Source of the DNA: CAYMPH01 sp964529415
GTDB lineage: Bacteria > Spirochaetota > UBA4802 > UBA5550
Direction of reading: 5' to 3'
NCBI GenBank assembly: GCA_964529415.1
Contig: CAZGWD010000017.1
Span: forward strand, 16,943-80,942
Length of the DNA: 64,000 bases
Shown here: in pieces, positions 26,614 through 34,444 of the stretch
Position numbering within the stretch: the first letter of the stretch is position 1
Layout: each line of letters opens with the position of its first letter
Notes under the pieces: model-generated
Seen by the model: the letters and a program-made list of their open reading frames with translations, nothing else
What the model was told of the DNA's origin: nothing
Database searches by the model: none
Translations under genes and position numbers: made by a program

Positions 26614-27412
26614 AAATATCAGAAAAATCGCCCGGAATTTACTCGAGAGCGGTACTGTGAAAGTTGTTATTGGTTATGAAAAAGGAACCGGCGGAATTTC
26701 GCGGCCTGCATTTATAACCAGTCCGGATAAGGTTGATAACCTGATATATGATGAAAGCTGCACTAACAATTTGGCGGTATATTTATATAAAGAGGAAGTC
26801 AAACATCTTGGAAAACCTGCAATTATTGCTACAATTCCGGTTTTAAGAACATTGAATTTAATGATATCGGAATACCAGCTTGTTGATGGCAATCTGCATG
26901 TTATTGCAATTACGCCTGAAGGTGAGATCAGCGAGCTTGATACGTTGAAAAAAATAACTTTTTTAATATCAAAATATTCGCCTGATATTTCTCCTGAAGA
27001 AAAAGAAATTGTTGAAAAAATTGAAAAAATGACTCCTGAACAGCGCTGGAAGTTCTGGCAGAGTGAAATAGCAAAATGTACAAAATGCTATGCCTGCAGG
27101 GCAGCGTGCCCGATGTGCTATTGCCCGAGATGTACAGTTGACGGCAATCAGCCTCAGTGGGTATCTGTTCCGGCTCACCAGCTTGGAAATATGGAATGGC
27201 ATGTAATGCGTGCAATGCATCTTGCAGGAAGGTGCAGCAACTGCGGGGCCTGCTATCGTGCATGTCCTGTGAATATACCGTTAAATCTTTTAACACAGAA
27301 AATTTTATATGATATAAAAAATAATTTTCCATCTTCAAAAGAGCATACCGAAGAGGATGGATATCAGCTCTCAATTTTTAAGCCAAATGATAAAGAAAAT
27401 TTCATAAGGTAG
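26606..27412 (+). CDS. Flx-type 4Fe-4S protein (FlxC-like)
   Basis: A 268-aa protein. The N-terminal ~145 residues resemble the F420-hydrogenase beta-like fold without obvious cofactor residues. A cysteine-rich half then holds KCTKCYACRAACPMCYCPRC and RCSNCGACYRACP, enough for two [4Fe-4S] clusters. It overlaps flxD by 8 bp. It likely relays electrons between the NAD(P)H flavoprotein and the MvhD-like subunit. Which of the two middle proteins is FlxB and which is FlxC I infer only from gene order, so I leave the symbol blank. Confidence 0.78.
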   Translation: MIENIRKIARNLLESGTVKVVIGYEKGTGGISRPAFITSPDKVDNLIYDESCTNNLAVYLYKEEVKHLGKPAIIATIPVLRTLNLMISEYQLVDGNLHVIAITPEGEISELDTLKKITFLISKYSPDISPEEKEIVEKIEKMTPEQRWKFWQSEIAKCTKCYACRAACPMCYCPRCTVDGNQPQWVSVPAHQLGNMEWHVMRAMHLAGRCSNCGACYRACPVNIPLNLLTQKILYDIKNNFPSSKEHTEEDGYQLSIFKPNDKENFIR

Positions 27413-27418
27413 TGATCA

Positions 27419-28435
27419 ATGATAGAGAAAAAAATCATTAACAAAAATAAATTGCCGGATTTACTCGCTAAAATAACAGCAGCTAAATCCCGTATCCTTG
27501 CGCCTGTCAAGGATGATAAGGGTCTGATAATTTTCAGTGAAGTATCTTCGTATGAAGAAATTGCAGAGGATTATATTCAGACAACTTTATCTGCAAAGGA
27601 ATCTGTATTTCCTCAATTTGAAGAAGTCCTGAAGTTTCAAACAGTTGATAAGGATATTCAGGTTATTGATAATAAAAAGGAACCTGTTCCAACTGTTGTT
27701 ATCGGCTGCCGTCCATGTGATGCCCGTTCTGTTGCAACTTTAAGCGCTGTTTTTTTACAGGATTCAGAAGATGTTTTTTATAAAAACAGGCTCAGCAGCA
27801 CTACTGTCATCAGCATCAGCTGCGCAAAAGCTGATGAAATGTGTTTTTGCACATCAACAGGCGGCGGGCCGGGTGATCCTGCAGGCAGCGATATCCTTCT
27901 TACCCGGATAAATGATAATTCATATCTTGCAGAGATTTTAACTGAAAAAGGGAAAGCTATAGTTTCTTTATCACCTGAACTTTTCAGCAATGCATCTTCA
28001 GAAAAAAAGGAAGATCATCTGGCTGATGTGAAATCCAGATTTGACATTAAAGTTATACGTGAAAAAATAGAGAAGAATTTTGAGTCTGATATCTGGAAGC
28101 TGCAGTCATTGAGATGTCTTGGCTGCGGAGCATGCGCCTATGTATGTCCTGCGTGCTCATGCTATGATCTTCAGGATGAAAATAAAAAGTGCAATGGCTC
28201 GCGGGTGCGCTGCTGGGACAACTGCGGATTCTCGCAATTCACGCTTCATACATCCGGACACAATCCGCGCGAGGTGCAGGGAATGCGCTGGCGTCAGAGA
28301 TTAATGCATAAATTCAGCTATCAGCCCGACATGCTCAATGTAAGCGGCTGTGTCGGATGCGGAAGATGTTCCCGTGCCTGCCCTGTAGACATGAATATCC
28401 TCGAACATCTGATAGAATTCATGGAGGAGAATTGA
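27419..28435 (+). CDS. Flx-type 4Fe-4S protein related to sulfite reductase A / hydrogenase beta subunits (FlxB-like)
   Basis: A 338-aa protein like the beta subunits HyhB and AsrA. The N-terminal half has VVIGCRPCDARSVATL and CFCTSTGGGPGDPAGSD, typical of that family. The C-terminal half has LGCGACAYVCPACSCYDL, a conserved CWDNCGF stretch, and CVGCGRCSRACPVD. It should carry two [4Fe-4S] clusters and hand electrons from the flavoprotein encoded next. Its TGA overlaps the ATG of the next gene by one base. Six bases separate it from the previous gene, so the whole set is one tight operon. Confidence 0.82.
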   Translation: MIEKKIINKNKLPDLLAKITAAKSRILAPVKDDKGLIIFSEVSSYEEIAEDYIQTTLSAKESVFPQFEEVLKFQTVDKDIQVIDNKKEPVPTVVIGCRPCDARSVATLSAVFLQDSEDVFYKNRLSSTTVISISCAKADEMCFCTSTGGGPGDPAGSDILLTRINDNSYLAEILTEKGKAIVSLSPELFSNASSEKKEDHLADVKSRFDIKVIREKIEKNFESDIWKLQSLRCLGCGACAYVCPACSCYDLQDENKKCNGSRVRCWDNCGFSQFTLHTSGHNPREVQGMRWRQRLMHKFSYQPDMLNVSGCVGCGRCSRACPVDMNILEHLIEFMEEN

Positions 28436-29274
28436 TGGAAGAACAGAATATATATGAGCCCTATTTAATGCGCATAGTTGAAAGCATTAATGAAGCTCCG
28501 GGCGTAAAAACATTCAGACTGGCATTTGTTAATGAAAAAGATGTTGATAATTTCAATTTCAGAGCAGGTCAGTTTGGCGAATATTCAGTTTTCGGCGAAG
28601 GAGAAAGCACGTTTTGTATTGCATCATCCCCGACAAGAAAAGGGTATATCGAATGCACCTTCAGGGAATCAGGAAAAGTAACCAAAGCACTCGCTTCAAA
28701 AGATGTTGGTGATGTTATCGGTTTCCGCGGGCCATACGGCAATACATTTCCGATTGATGAATGGTATGGCAAGAGCCTGCTTTTTGTAACCGGGGGCATA
28801 GCTCTTCCGCCGCTTAGATGCGTTATCTGGAATGCTATTGATCTAAGAGACAAATTCAAGGATATTACAATTGTATACGGTGCGAGATCAGTACAGGATC
28901 TGGTTTACAAGCATGAACTTGAAGAATGGAAAAACTCCGGGAATATAAAGGTTATCACTACAGTTGATCCGGGCGGGGAAACTCCTGACTGGAAGGGTGA
29001 GATTGGTTTTGTTCCTGCAGTTCTTGAGAAAGCAGGACTTCCAAGTGCTGATACAATTGCTCTTCTTTGCGGACCTCCGATAATGATTAAAATGTCCATG
29101 CCTGTTCTTACGAAGATGGGTTTTACTCCTGAAACAATATACACTACACTTGAAAACAGGATGAAATGCGGATTCGGAAAATGCGGCAGATGTAATGTGG
29201 GCAAGTATTTTGTATGTAAAGACGGTCCTGTCTTTACATTTGCACAGGTAAATGAATTGCCTCCGGAATATTGA
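28435..29274 (+). CDS. flxA: NAD(P)H-binding FAD oxidoreductase of the Flx complex
   Basis: The start is the ATG at 28435, sharing a base with the previous stop, with GGAGGA 7-12 bp upstream; a longer frame reaching 28357 is unlikely. The 279-aa protein has a ferredoxin-reductase FAD domain (FRAGQFGEYSVFG, then FCIASSPTRKG), an NAD-binding domain (LLFVTGGIALPPLR and LLCGPPIMI) and a C-terminal cysteine patch (MKCGFGKCGRCNVGKYFVCKDGP) that holds a [2Fe-2S] cluster as in PyrK. It is the NAD(P)H-oxidising entry of the Flx-Hdr complex. fliG follows immediately. Confidence 0.9.
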   Translation: MEEQNIYEPYLMRIVESINEAPGVKTFRLAFVNEKDVDNFNFRAGQFGEYSVFGEGESTFCIASSPTRKGYIECTFRESGKVTKALASKDVGDVIGFRGPYGNTFPIDEWYGKSLLFVTGGIALPPLRCVIWNAIDLRDKFKDITIVYGARSVQDLVYKHELEEWKNSGNIKVITTVDPGGETPDWKGEIGFVPAVLEKAGLPSADTIALLCGPPIMIKMSMPVLTKMGFTPETIYTTLENRMKCGFGKCGRCNVGKYFVCKDGPVFTFAQVNELPPEY

Positions 29275-29314
29275 AATTAAAAATTTTGATAAAAAGGAAA
29301 ACCCTGTCTCGAAT

Positions 29315-30331
29315 ATGAAGTCTGTATATGAAATGTCAGGTATTGAAAGAGCTGCAGCACTCCTCGTTGCACTCGGATCGGAAACTGCATCTGATGTAAT
29401 GAAACATCTTGATGATGACAGCATCGAAAAACTTACTGTTGCAATTTCAAAAATAGGCAGATTGTCTCCTGTTGAACGTGAAGATCTCATAGGTGAATTT
29501 CTAATCGATTTAAAAAAAGAGAACCGGAAAATTAAAGCAGGGGAAGATACTGCGAGAGAATTATTAAGCCATGCTTTCGGCAAAGATAAAGCCGGAGAAA
29601 TAATTGACAAGCTCGAAGGTATGGATCTTGAGCAGCAGTTTGAATTTTTAATTGAAGCAGATACTGAAGTTGTTGTAAATCTTTTAAAAAATGAAATGCC
29701 TCAGACTATTGCGTTAACCATAGGATATCTTCCTTCTGCTAAGGCTGCTGCAATAATAAAAAATCTCCCCCGCGAAACAGCAAAAAACGTGGCTATTAAA
29801 ATGGCTAAAATGAAAAAAACTTCACCCGAGGCTGCTGCAAGTGTTGCAAAGATTTTAAAAAAACGGTACGATGATTATCTGAAAACAAACCAGAAACTTT
29901 TCAATGAGGATGGATTTAAATCACTGATTGATATTCTTACTCACATGAGCGGTTCTGCCGAGAAAAACCTGCTACAGAACCTTGAGGGAATTACTCCTGA
30001 AATAACAGAAGAAATTAAAAGCAGAGTTTTCAGCTTTGAAAATATTGCAAGTCTTTCAAACAAGGATATACGTCTACTTATCGATGAGGTTCATGATGAT
30101 CATATGATTGCAATGTCACTCAAGGGTGCCGGAGATACCGTACGCTTTAAGTTTATAAGAAATATGAGTAAAAACAGAGCTACAAATATACTTAATGAAA
30201 TGGAAGCTCTCGGGCCTGTGAGACTTGAAAGTGTAATTGAAGCAAGAAGCAGAATAGTTGCTATAATGATGAATCTTGATGAAAAAAATATAATCACTGC
30301 AAGAAGGGGCGGGGAAATATATGTGGAATAA
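29315..30331 (+). CDS. fliG: Flagellar motor switch protein FliG
   Basis: I choose the ATG at 29315 (MKSVYEMSGIERAAALLVALG, 338 aa), which matches the usual FliG length; an upstream ATG at 29252 overlaps flxA by 23 bp and remains possible. The N-terminal domain begins at SGIERAAALL. The middle domain has the EHPQ-like NEMPQTIAL. The C-terminal torque domain has RLLIDEVHDDHMIAMSLKGAGD and RFKFIRNMSKNRA with the charged residues that face MotA. It is separated from other flagellar genes and sits at the end of the Flx-Hdr operon, so transcription may be shared. Confidence 0.93.
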   Translation: MKSVYEMSGIERAAALLVALGSETASDVMKHLDDDSIEKLTVAISKIGRLSPVEREDLIGEFLIDLKKENRKIKAGEDTARELLSHAFGKDKAGEIIDKLEGMDLEQQFEFLIEADTEVVVNLLKNEMPQTIALTIGYLPSAKAAAIIKNLPRETAKNVAIKMAKMKKTSPEAAASVAKILKKRYDDYLKTNQKLFNEDGFKSLIDILTHMSGSAEKNLLQNLEGITPEITEEIKSRVFSFENIASLSNKDIRLLIDEVHDDHMIAMSLKGAGDTVRFKFIRNMSKNRATNILNEMEALGPVRLESVIEARSRIVAIMMNLDEKNIITARRGGEIYVE

Positions 30332-30372
30332 GGGAATCTTGATAAATCATTTTAAGGACATGTTTCCGCAAT

Positions 30373-30975
30373 TCAATCGCTTAAAATGATAATATCACCT
30401 TCGCTGTCTATCCGCTTATAAAGCTTCTGTATTTTCTGGCTGGATCCTCCTGAATTTCCGTTGTAGTACTTCATAACTTTATCAACATAATCAACAGTTG
30501 CCTGTATAGGCGGAAGAGTTCTGTTTTTTACTCTGCCGAGTCCTGCATGATACGCAGCAAGAGCAAGTGGAATGTCTCCGCTGAAATGTTTATATAGTGA
30601 TTTAAAATGTTTTATTCCTGCATTTAAATTTTCTTCAGGATCAAGGGGATCCTTTACTTTGAAATAACGTGCAGTATCCTGCATTAGCTGCATCAGTCCC
30701 ATAGCTCCGGCAGTTGAAACAGCATCAGGATTAAAGCCTGATTCAACCTTAATAATACATTTGATAAGAAAAGGATCAATACCGTTATTTCTGGAGATTT
30801 TTTCTATCAATGGATCGAATCTGGATGAAAAAGTGTTTTTGGTGTTTATTGAATCAGAAGTATTATAAAATTCAATAGTTCCGTCTTTTAGAATTCGTTT
30901 TTCTATTTTAGCATCTGCAACTTGCAGGAATAAAAAAAAGATTAAGAAATTAATAGAAAATTTCATACTAGTCAT
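30373..30975 (-). CDS. Exported lytic transglycosylase (SLT domain)
   Basis: A 200-aa peptidoglycan-cleaving enzyme. An N-terminal signal peptide (MKFSINFLIFFLFLQVADA) begins at the second ATG (30966), which may be the true start; neither has a clear ribosome binding site. The SLT domain holds the catalytic glutamate in IKVESGFNPDAVS, then GAMGLMQLM, NLNAGIKHF and AAYHAGLGRV (motif AYNxG-like). It lies between fliG and cheW and could help the flagellar rod pass the wall, but it is also a common housekeeping enzyme. Confidence 0.88.
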   Translation of the reverse strand: MTSMKFSINFLIFFLFLQVADAKIEKRILKDGTIEFYNTSDSINTKNTFSSRFDPLIEKISRNNGIDPFLIKCIIKVESGFNPDAVSTAGAMGLMQLMQDTARYFKVKDPLDPEENLNAGIKHFKSLYKHFSGDIPLALAAYHAGLGRVKNRTLPPIQATVDYVDKVMKYYNGNSGGSSQKIQKLYKRIDSEGDIIILSD

Positions 30976-30998
30976 TGAAATTCACTTTTATTGAAAAA

Positions 30999-31132
30999 TG
31001 TGTAAGTAAAGGAGATATAAAAGATAGATGAGATGATGGAGATAAAATATTGCAATAAATCAGTAATATAAAAAAATCTCCCAAATCTCTTTAATCCCCC
31101 TATCTCCTGATGTTTTTTGATTATTTCTTAAG
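30999..31132. repeat. Purine-rich hairpin repeat, copy C
   Basis: It begins with TGTGTAAG like copies A and B. Left arm units GGAGATATAAAAGATAGATG and GATGATGGAGATAA are answered on the right by AATCTCCC, AATCTCTTTAATCCCCC and TATCTCCTGATG. The end ...TTTCTTAAGTA is a degraded terminal inverted repeat. Confidence 0.7.
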
Positions 31133-31185
31133 TAACTAACAGTTTTATAATTTGTAAATAAAAAAAAATCATATATGAATAATTA

Positions 31186-31214
31186 TTGACAATTAATTTA
31201 AGATTGAATAATTT
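31186..31214 (+). promoter_or_regulatory. Sigma-70-like promoter for cheW
   Basis: TTGACA at 31186-31191 is followed by a 17-nt spacer and TAATTT at 31209-31214, about 47 bp before the chosen cheW start. Confidence 0.5.
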
Positions 31215-31260
31215 TTCTTCAAGGAAATAATTCTATTATTTTTCCGGAAGAGGTATGGTA

Positions 31261-31722
31261 ATGAGTGAATTAAAAAATCTGCAAAACTCCCTGCAGATTA
31301 TATGCTTTAAGATCGGTCAGGAAGAGTATGGCGTTGATATTCTTCAGGTTGAGGAAATATATAAACTTCCAAAAATCACCAAATTACCAAAAGCAGAAGA
31401 ATATATAATGGGTGTAATCGATTTCAGGGGGAGAGTTCTTCCTATAGTTGATTTATCCAAAAAGTTTGGAATTAAATCCATTGGCAATAGTGACGATCAA
31501 AGAGCAATTATTGTAGAAATTCACGGCAAACTTGTTGGTCTTGCGATAGATTCAGTGAGTCATGTTGTCAAGGTTGATACAAACGATATTGAACCGCCTC
31601 CGCCTGTTGTAAAGGGTATTTCAGGAAAATATATTGTTGGAATAGCAAAGCTTCAGGAAGGATTTGTCGTTATACTGGATATAACGCAGATATTTTCTAA
31701 AATTGAACAATCGAATATTTAG
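31261..31722 (+). CDS. cheW: Chemotaxis adaptor CheW (first copy)
   Basis: I choose the second ATG (31261), which leaves 7 bp to the GGAAGAGG site; the first ATG at 31255 is too close to it. The 153-aa CheW domain has ICFKIGQEEYGVDILQVEEI, then IMGVIDFRGRVLPIVDLSKKFG and the C-terminal GISGKYIVGIAKLQEG. CheW couples receptors to CheA. It is alone, outside the chemotaxis operon that holds the second cheW at 39166. Confidence 0.92.
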   Translation: MSELKNLQNSLQIICFKIGQEEYGVDILQVEEIYKLPKITKLPKAEEYIMGVIDFRGRVLPIVDLSKKFGIKSIGNSDDQRAIIVEIHGKLVGLAIDSVSHVVKVDTNDIEPPPPVVKGISGKYIVGIAKLQEGFVVILDITQIFSKIEQSNI

Positions 31723-31735
31723 TAAAACCAATTGA

Positions 31736-32899
31736 TCAGTAGGCTGCAATTAGTATAGTTTCTATTTCATTGCTATTGATCTGGCGCGGCGTGTTTTTAA
31801 TAAAAGGATAAATCATTGCAAGATCAGCAATTTCCTTAAATGCAGTTTTAGGCAGATCATAGTTTGAAAGTCTTTGCGGAATATTTATATCTGATTCAAG
31901 TTTTCTGATAGCTTCAACCGCTTTAATGGCAGCTTCAATAACCGTGATCTCCCGGACATCCTCTCCCATAACTTTTGACATCTGAACATATTTTCCCGGA
32001 GATGCCGTCAGATTAAATTCCATAATGTGCGGAATAATAATGCTCATTGCTGAATCAACAGAAATCTTTGTTTTAGATGCAATTGCCAATGATATCGCAA
32101 GTGCAAGTGCAGAATATGCTGTTGAAAAAGCAATTCCGGACATGAGCGAAGCTGTTGAAAGATAAACTCTTGGAGCCGGGTTTTCCTGATCTTTGTATGA
32201 TATTGAAAGATTCCTGAAAATCATATCAATTGCCTTTAGGGCGTATGTGTTTACTATGTCGTTGTTATTCTGGGATATGACAGATTCTGTTGACATAGCA
32301 AGAGACGCTATGGATGATTTAGCAATTAAATCAATGTCAGTGGTCATTGAAATACCTGGATCAATGATTGTTGCGTGAGGGTACAGCATTTCATTGAAAT
32401 ATACCTGTTTTGTCAGATTTTTTATTTCATCAAGATATAATATCGGCGATATTTCAAATCCGAATATTGGACACGCTGGCATCGTAATAAATTTTACCGG
32501 CCTGCCTGGAAGATCAGGATTGTCGAACAGATCGCTGCAGAACAGGTAATTATTTGAAAGAATAGCCACGGCTTTTGCAGCATTGATCGATTCAACACCG
32601 CCGAATCCAATGATCAGATCGCAATTGGTTTTTTTAGTGAAAGAAGTGGCTGCGTCTATATCCTCTGTTGAAGGATATTTCGGCAGATCATCATATATTA
32701 TCAGGCCTGTTTTCGATTTTTTTAGAATTTTAGAAATTGTTTCAATTGACTGGTGGTATGTTATAAAATCAGATGAAGTGGTTATAAACACAGCTCTTTT
32801 GCCGTATTTTGGGATTATACTGTCAATATTATTAATTACATCCAGGCGGATATAAATTTCAGTTGGTAGGTGGAAGTCTGGTATGAATTCACTTGCCAA
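31736..32899 (-). CDS. Iron-containing alcohol dehydrogenase homologue lacking metal ligands
   Basis: A 387-aa protein that aligns along its length with group III iron-ADHs. Landmarks are IIGFGGVESINAAKAVA (the usual GGGSxxDxAK, altered), ITMPACPIFGFEISP, a long helical part, GIAFSTAYSALALAISLA and IIIPHIMEFN. All four positions that bind the metal in this family appear replaced. The Asp and His of GxDAxxHxxE read SIASLAMSTE (D to A, H to M). The His of VHAxAH reads ALAI, and the His of PHG reads SVD. It is probably not a metal-dependent dehydrogenase. It may be a structural or regulatory relative. It converges with cheW (14 bp between stops). Confidence 0.8.
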   Translation of the reverse strand: MASEFIPDFHLPTEIYIRLDVINNIDSIIPKYGKRAVFITTSSDFITYHQSIETISKILKKSKTGLIIYDDLPKYPSTEDIDAATSFTKKTNCDLIIGFGGVESINAAKAVAILSNNYLFCSDLFDNPDLPGRPVKFITMPACPIFGFEISPILYLDEIKNLTKQVYFNEMLYPHATIIDPGISMTTDIDLIAKSSIASLAMSTESVISQNNNDIVNTYALKAIDMIFRNLSISYKDQENPAPRVYLSTASLMSGIAFSTAYSALALAISLAIASKTKISVDSAMSIIIPHIMEFNLTASPGKYVQMSKVMGEDVREITVIEAAIKAVEAIRKLESDINIPQRLSNYDLPKTAFKEIADLAMIYPFIKNTPRQINSNEIETILIAAY

Positions 32900-32930
32900 A
32901 GCGGTCCCCGTTAAATTATTAATCTGCCGA

Positions 32931-32966
32931 TAAAAAAAGCGGACATAGGTTAATATCTCCGCTTTC
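32931..32966 (-). terminator. Rho-independent terminator of flgM
   Basis: Read on the minus strand, AAAGCGGA, a 14-nt loop and TCCGCTTT are followed by a T-run. It sits just downstream of the flgM stop. Confidence 0.85.
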
Positions 32967-33001
32967 CCTGCTTTAAGCTGTTTTCATGATGGCCTGAATT
33001 A

Positions 33002-33295
33002 TTATTTCCTGAGAAGAAATGTTGCTATTTTATCAGCTACCATATCAAGAACTTTCTGGTCATCAAAATTATAAGTTCCATTTGCGATCTGTTCTTTGAT
33101 TTCTTTTACTCTGTCAACCCTGATATCCGGTGCACTATGAACTACCTGTGCAATTTTTGCAGTTTCAGCTGCACTTTTTGCTTCAGATGAAATCTGAACT
33201 GAATCGCTATGTTTAACTTCTTTAGAGCTGGAGACTGATTTAGTCTTTTTAGGCTCTATTATGTTGTTTATATTTCCAATTTTATCAATAACCAT
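33002..33295 (-). CDS. flgM: Negative regulator of flagellin synthesis FlgM (anti-sigma-28)
   Basis: A 97-aa protein. The N-terminal half is polar and probably disordered (KKTKSVSSSKEVKHSD). The C-terminal half has the FlgM helical domain: SVQISSEAKSAA, then RVDRVKEIKEQIANGTYNFDDQKVLDMVADKI. FlgM holds sigma-28 (FliA) inactive until the hook is complete and it is secreted. GAAGGG lies 9 bp before the ATG. It is monocistronic, with a sigma-28/sigma-70 overlapping promoter upstream and a clear terminator, as expected for a feedback loop. Confidence 0.9.
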   Translation of the reverse strand: MVIDKIGNINNIIEPKKTKSVSSSKEVKHSDSVQISSEAKSAAETAKIAQVVHSAPDIRVDRVKEIKEQIANGTYNFDDQKVLDMVADKIATFLLRK

Positions 33296-33316
33296 TTTGT
33301 TTAACCCTTCTATAAT

Positions 33317-33352
33317 ATAATACTATTATCGGATTATTTTGTCAATACTTTA
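33317..33352 (-). promoter_or_regulatory. Overlapping sigma-28 and sigma-70 promoters of flgM
   Basis: On the minus strand TAAAGTAT (33352-33345), an exact 11-nt spacer and TCCGATAA (33333-33326) match the sigma-28 consensus TAAAGTTT-N11-GCCGATAA at 14 of 16 positions. Overlapping it, TTGACA (33345-33340), a 17-nt spacer and TATTAT (33322-33317) form a sigma-70 promoter. Both start sites would fall within 25 bp of the ATG. Confidence 0.8.
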
Positions 33353-33385
33353 ATCAATTATCTGAGTCCGGTGAATATTTTCAAA

Positions 33386-33565
33386 TCATTTCAGGCTGTA
33401 TTTTACCTTTAGAGCGTTTTTTTCTGATTCTGAAAGGCTTTTCATATAACCTTTCCAGCCGGGACAGAAGCCGATATGCCATCTCCAGAATCTGCCCAGC
33501 AGTGATTTTGGATTTTTATCATAATTAGCTCTCATTGAGCAATTTGCGCATTTTGCTTCTGACAT
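33386..33565 (-). CDS. Small conserved-looking cysteine protein (59 aa)
   Basis: This gene is short enough to be easily overlooked. It reads MSEAKCANCSMRANYDKNPK, then SLLGRFWRWHIGFCPGW and KGYMKSLSESEKNALKVKYS, ending LK. A ribosome binding site (AGAGGT) precedes the ATG at 33565. CxxC near the N-terminus, a third cysteine in FCPGW, and a tryptophan-rich centre suggest a small metal-binding fold. I recall similar short proteins with a YDxNPKSxLGRxWRWHIxxCPGW core in other anaerobes, but I know of no function. It lies between flgM and rsmI, on their strand. Confidence 0.7.
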   Translation of the reverse strand: MSEAKCANCSMRANYDKNPKSLLGRFWRWHIGFCPGWKGYMKSLSESEKNALKVKYSLK

Positions 33566-33604
33566 AATTTACCTCTTTTATATTTTTATTCCCCATTAAT
33601 TGAC

Positions 33605-33615
33605 GGGGGGGGGGG
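33605..33615. repeat. Poly-G tract
   Basis: Eleven consecutive G in an AT-rich intergenic gap between the 59-aa gene and rsmI. CCCC about 11 nt upstream could pair with it, so it may be a degraded C/G hairpin like those at 9530 and 61878. Confidence 0.8.
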
Positions 33616-33660
33616 CAGAGCAACCCTTTGTTAAGAGATATAAAGATATTGAGTATTAAT

Positions 33661-34380
33661 TCAACAATTTTTTTCATCATCATCTGAACTTTTGTTTTTC
33701 TTTTCATCGGCATAAACTGCTACTGCAAATTCTCCCTTTTCCTTGAGATTGTCAATATTTGCTATAACTTCCTCGATTGTGCCGGATATAAACTCTTCGA
33801 AAAATTTAGTCATTTCTCTTCCGATTAAGATTTTCCCGCCTGGAAATACTTTCGATATTGCAAGCAGAAGCTTTTTTATTCTGTAAGGGGATTCGTAAAT
33901 TATAATTATTCCGCCGCTTTGCTTCAGATTTGTGAGCTCAGTTATCCGCTTGCCTTCTTTTTTGCTTAAAAAGCCTGAGAAAACTATCTGTTTTTCCGGG
34001 AAACCGGCTACTGAAGCAAGCGCAGTCAGAGCTGAAGCTCCGGGTATTGGTGATACTTTTATATCATTTGATCTTGCTGCATTTATAAGTCTGCTGCCGG
34101 GATCGGATATGCTTGGCGTGCCGGAATCTGATAGATAAGCTACATTTTTCCCTGCAAGCAGCTCGTTTATGACAGTGTTTATTACTGATTCTGATGAGTG
34201 TGAGTGCAGCGGCCTCATCTGAAGCTTGATACCGTAATTATCAAATAGTTTTTTTGTCTGGCGCGTGTCTTCGCAGCAGGCTATATGTATCTCTTCTTTT
34301 AATATTCTTATCGAGCGGAAAGTCATGTCTTCAAGATTACCAATAGGAGTGGCAATTATATATAAAATCCCTGTATCCAT
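33661..34380 (-). CDS. rsmI: 16S rRNA 2'-O-ribose C1402 methyltransferase
   Basis: A 239-aa SAM-dependent enzyme of the tetrapyrrole-methylase fold. It has LYIIATPIGNLEDMTFRSIR at the N-terminus, CCEDTRQTKKLFDNYGI, the SAM-loop motif VAYLSDSGTPSISDPGSRLI and FSGFLSKKEGKR. It methylates cytidine 1402 in the ribosomal decoding centre. The length is a little short of the ~280 aa of E. coli, with a reduced C-terminal domain, as in several other phyla. It is monocistronic. Confidence 0.93.
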   Translation of the reverse strand: MDTGILYIIATPIGNLEDMTFRSIRILKEEIHIACCEDTRQTKKLFDNYGIKLQMRPLHSHSSESVINTVINELLAGKNVAYLSDSGTPSISDPGSRLINAARSNDIKVSPIPGASALTALASVAGFPEKQIVFSGFLSKKEGKRITELTNLKQSGGIIIIYESPYRIKKLLLAISKVFPGGKILIGREMTKFFEEFISGTIEEVIANIDNLKEKGEFAVAVYADEKKNKSSDDDEKNC

Positions 34381-34444
34381 AGTCTTATGGATTCATTAAT
34401 CATGAATAGGTCAAATATTTTTTATCGGGTTTGTGAATATAAAT

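Noticed and set aside
28888..29610. 240-aa open frame opposite flxA and fliG
   Set aside because: Spans two convincing genes in antisense; low-complexity N-terminus and no family motif.
32926..32933. GCCGATAA, an exact sigma-28 -10 box, on the plus strand
   Set aside because: No -35 match at the right distance (CCCGTTAA), no plus-strand gene downstream, and it overlaps the flgM terminator.
34422..34428. CCGATAA on the minus strand upstream of rsmI
   Set aside because: The required -35 position reads ATCCATTT, not like TAAAGTTT; rsmI is a housekeeping gene.
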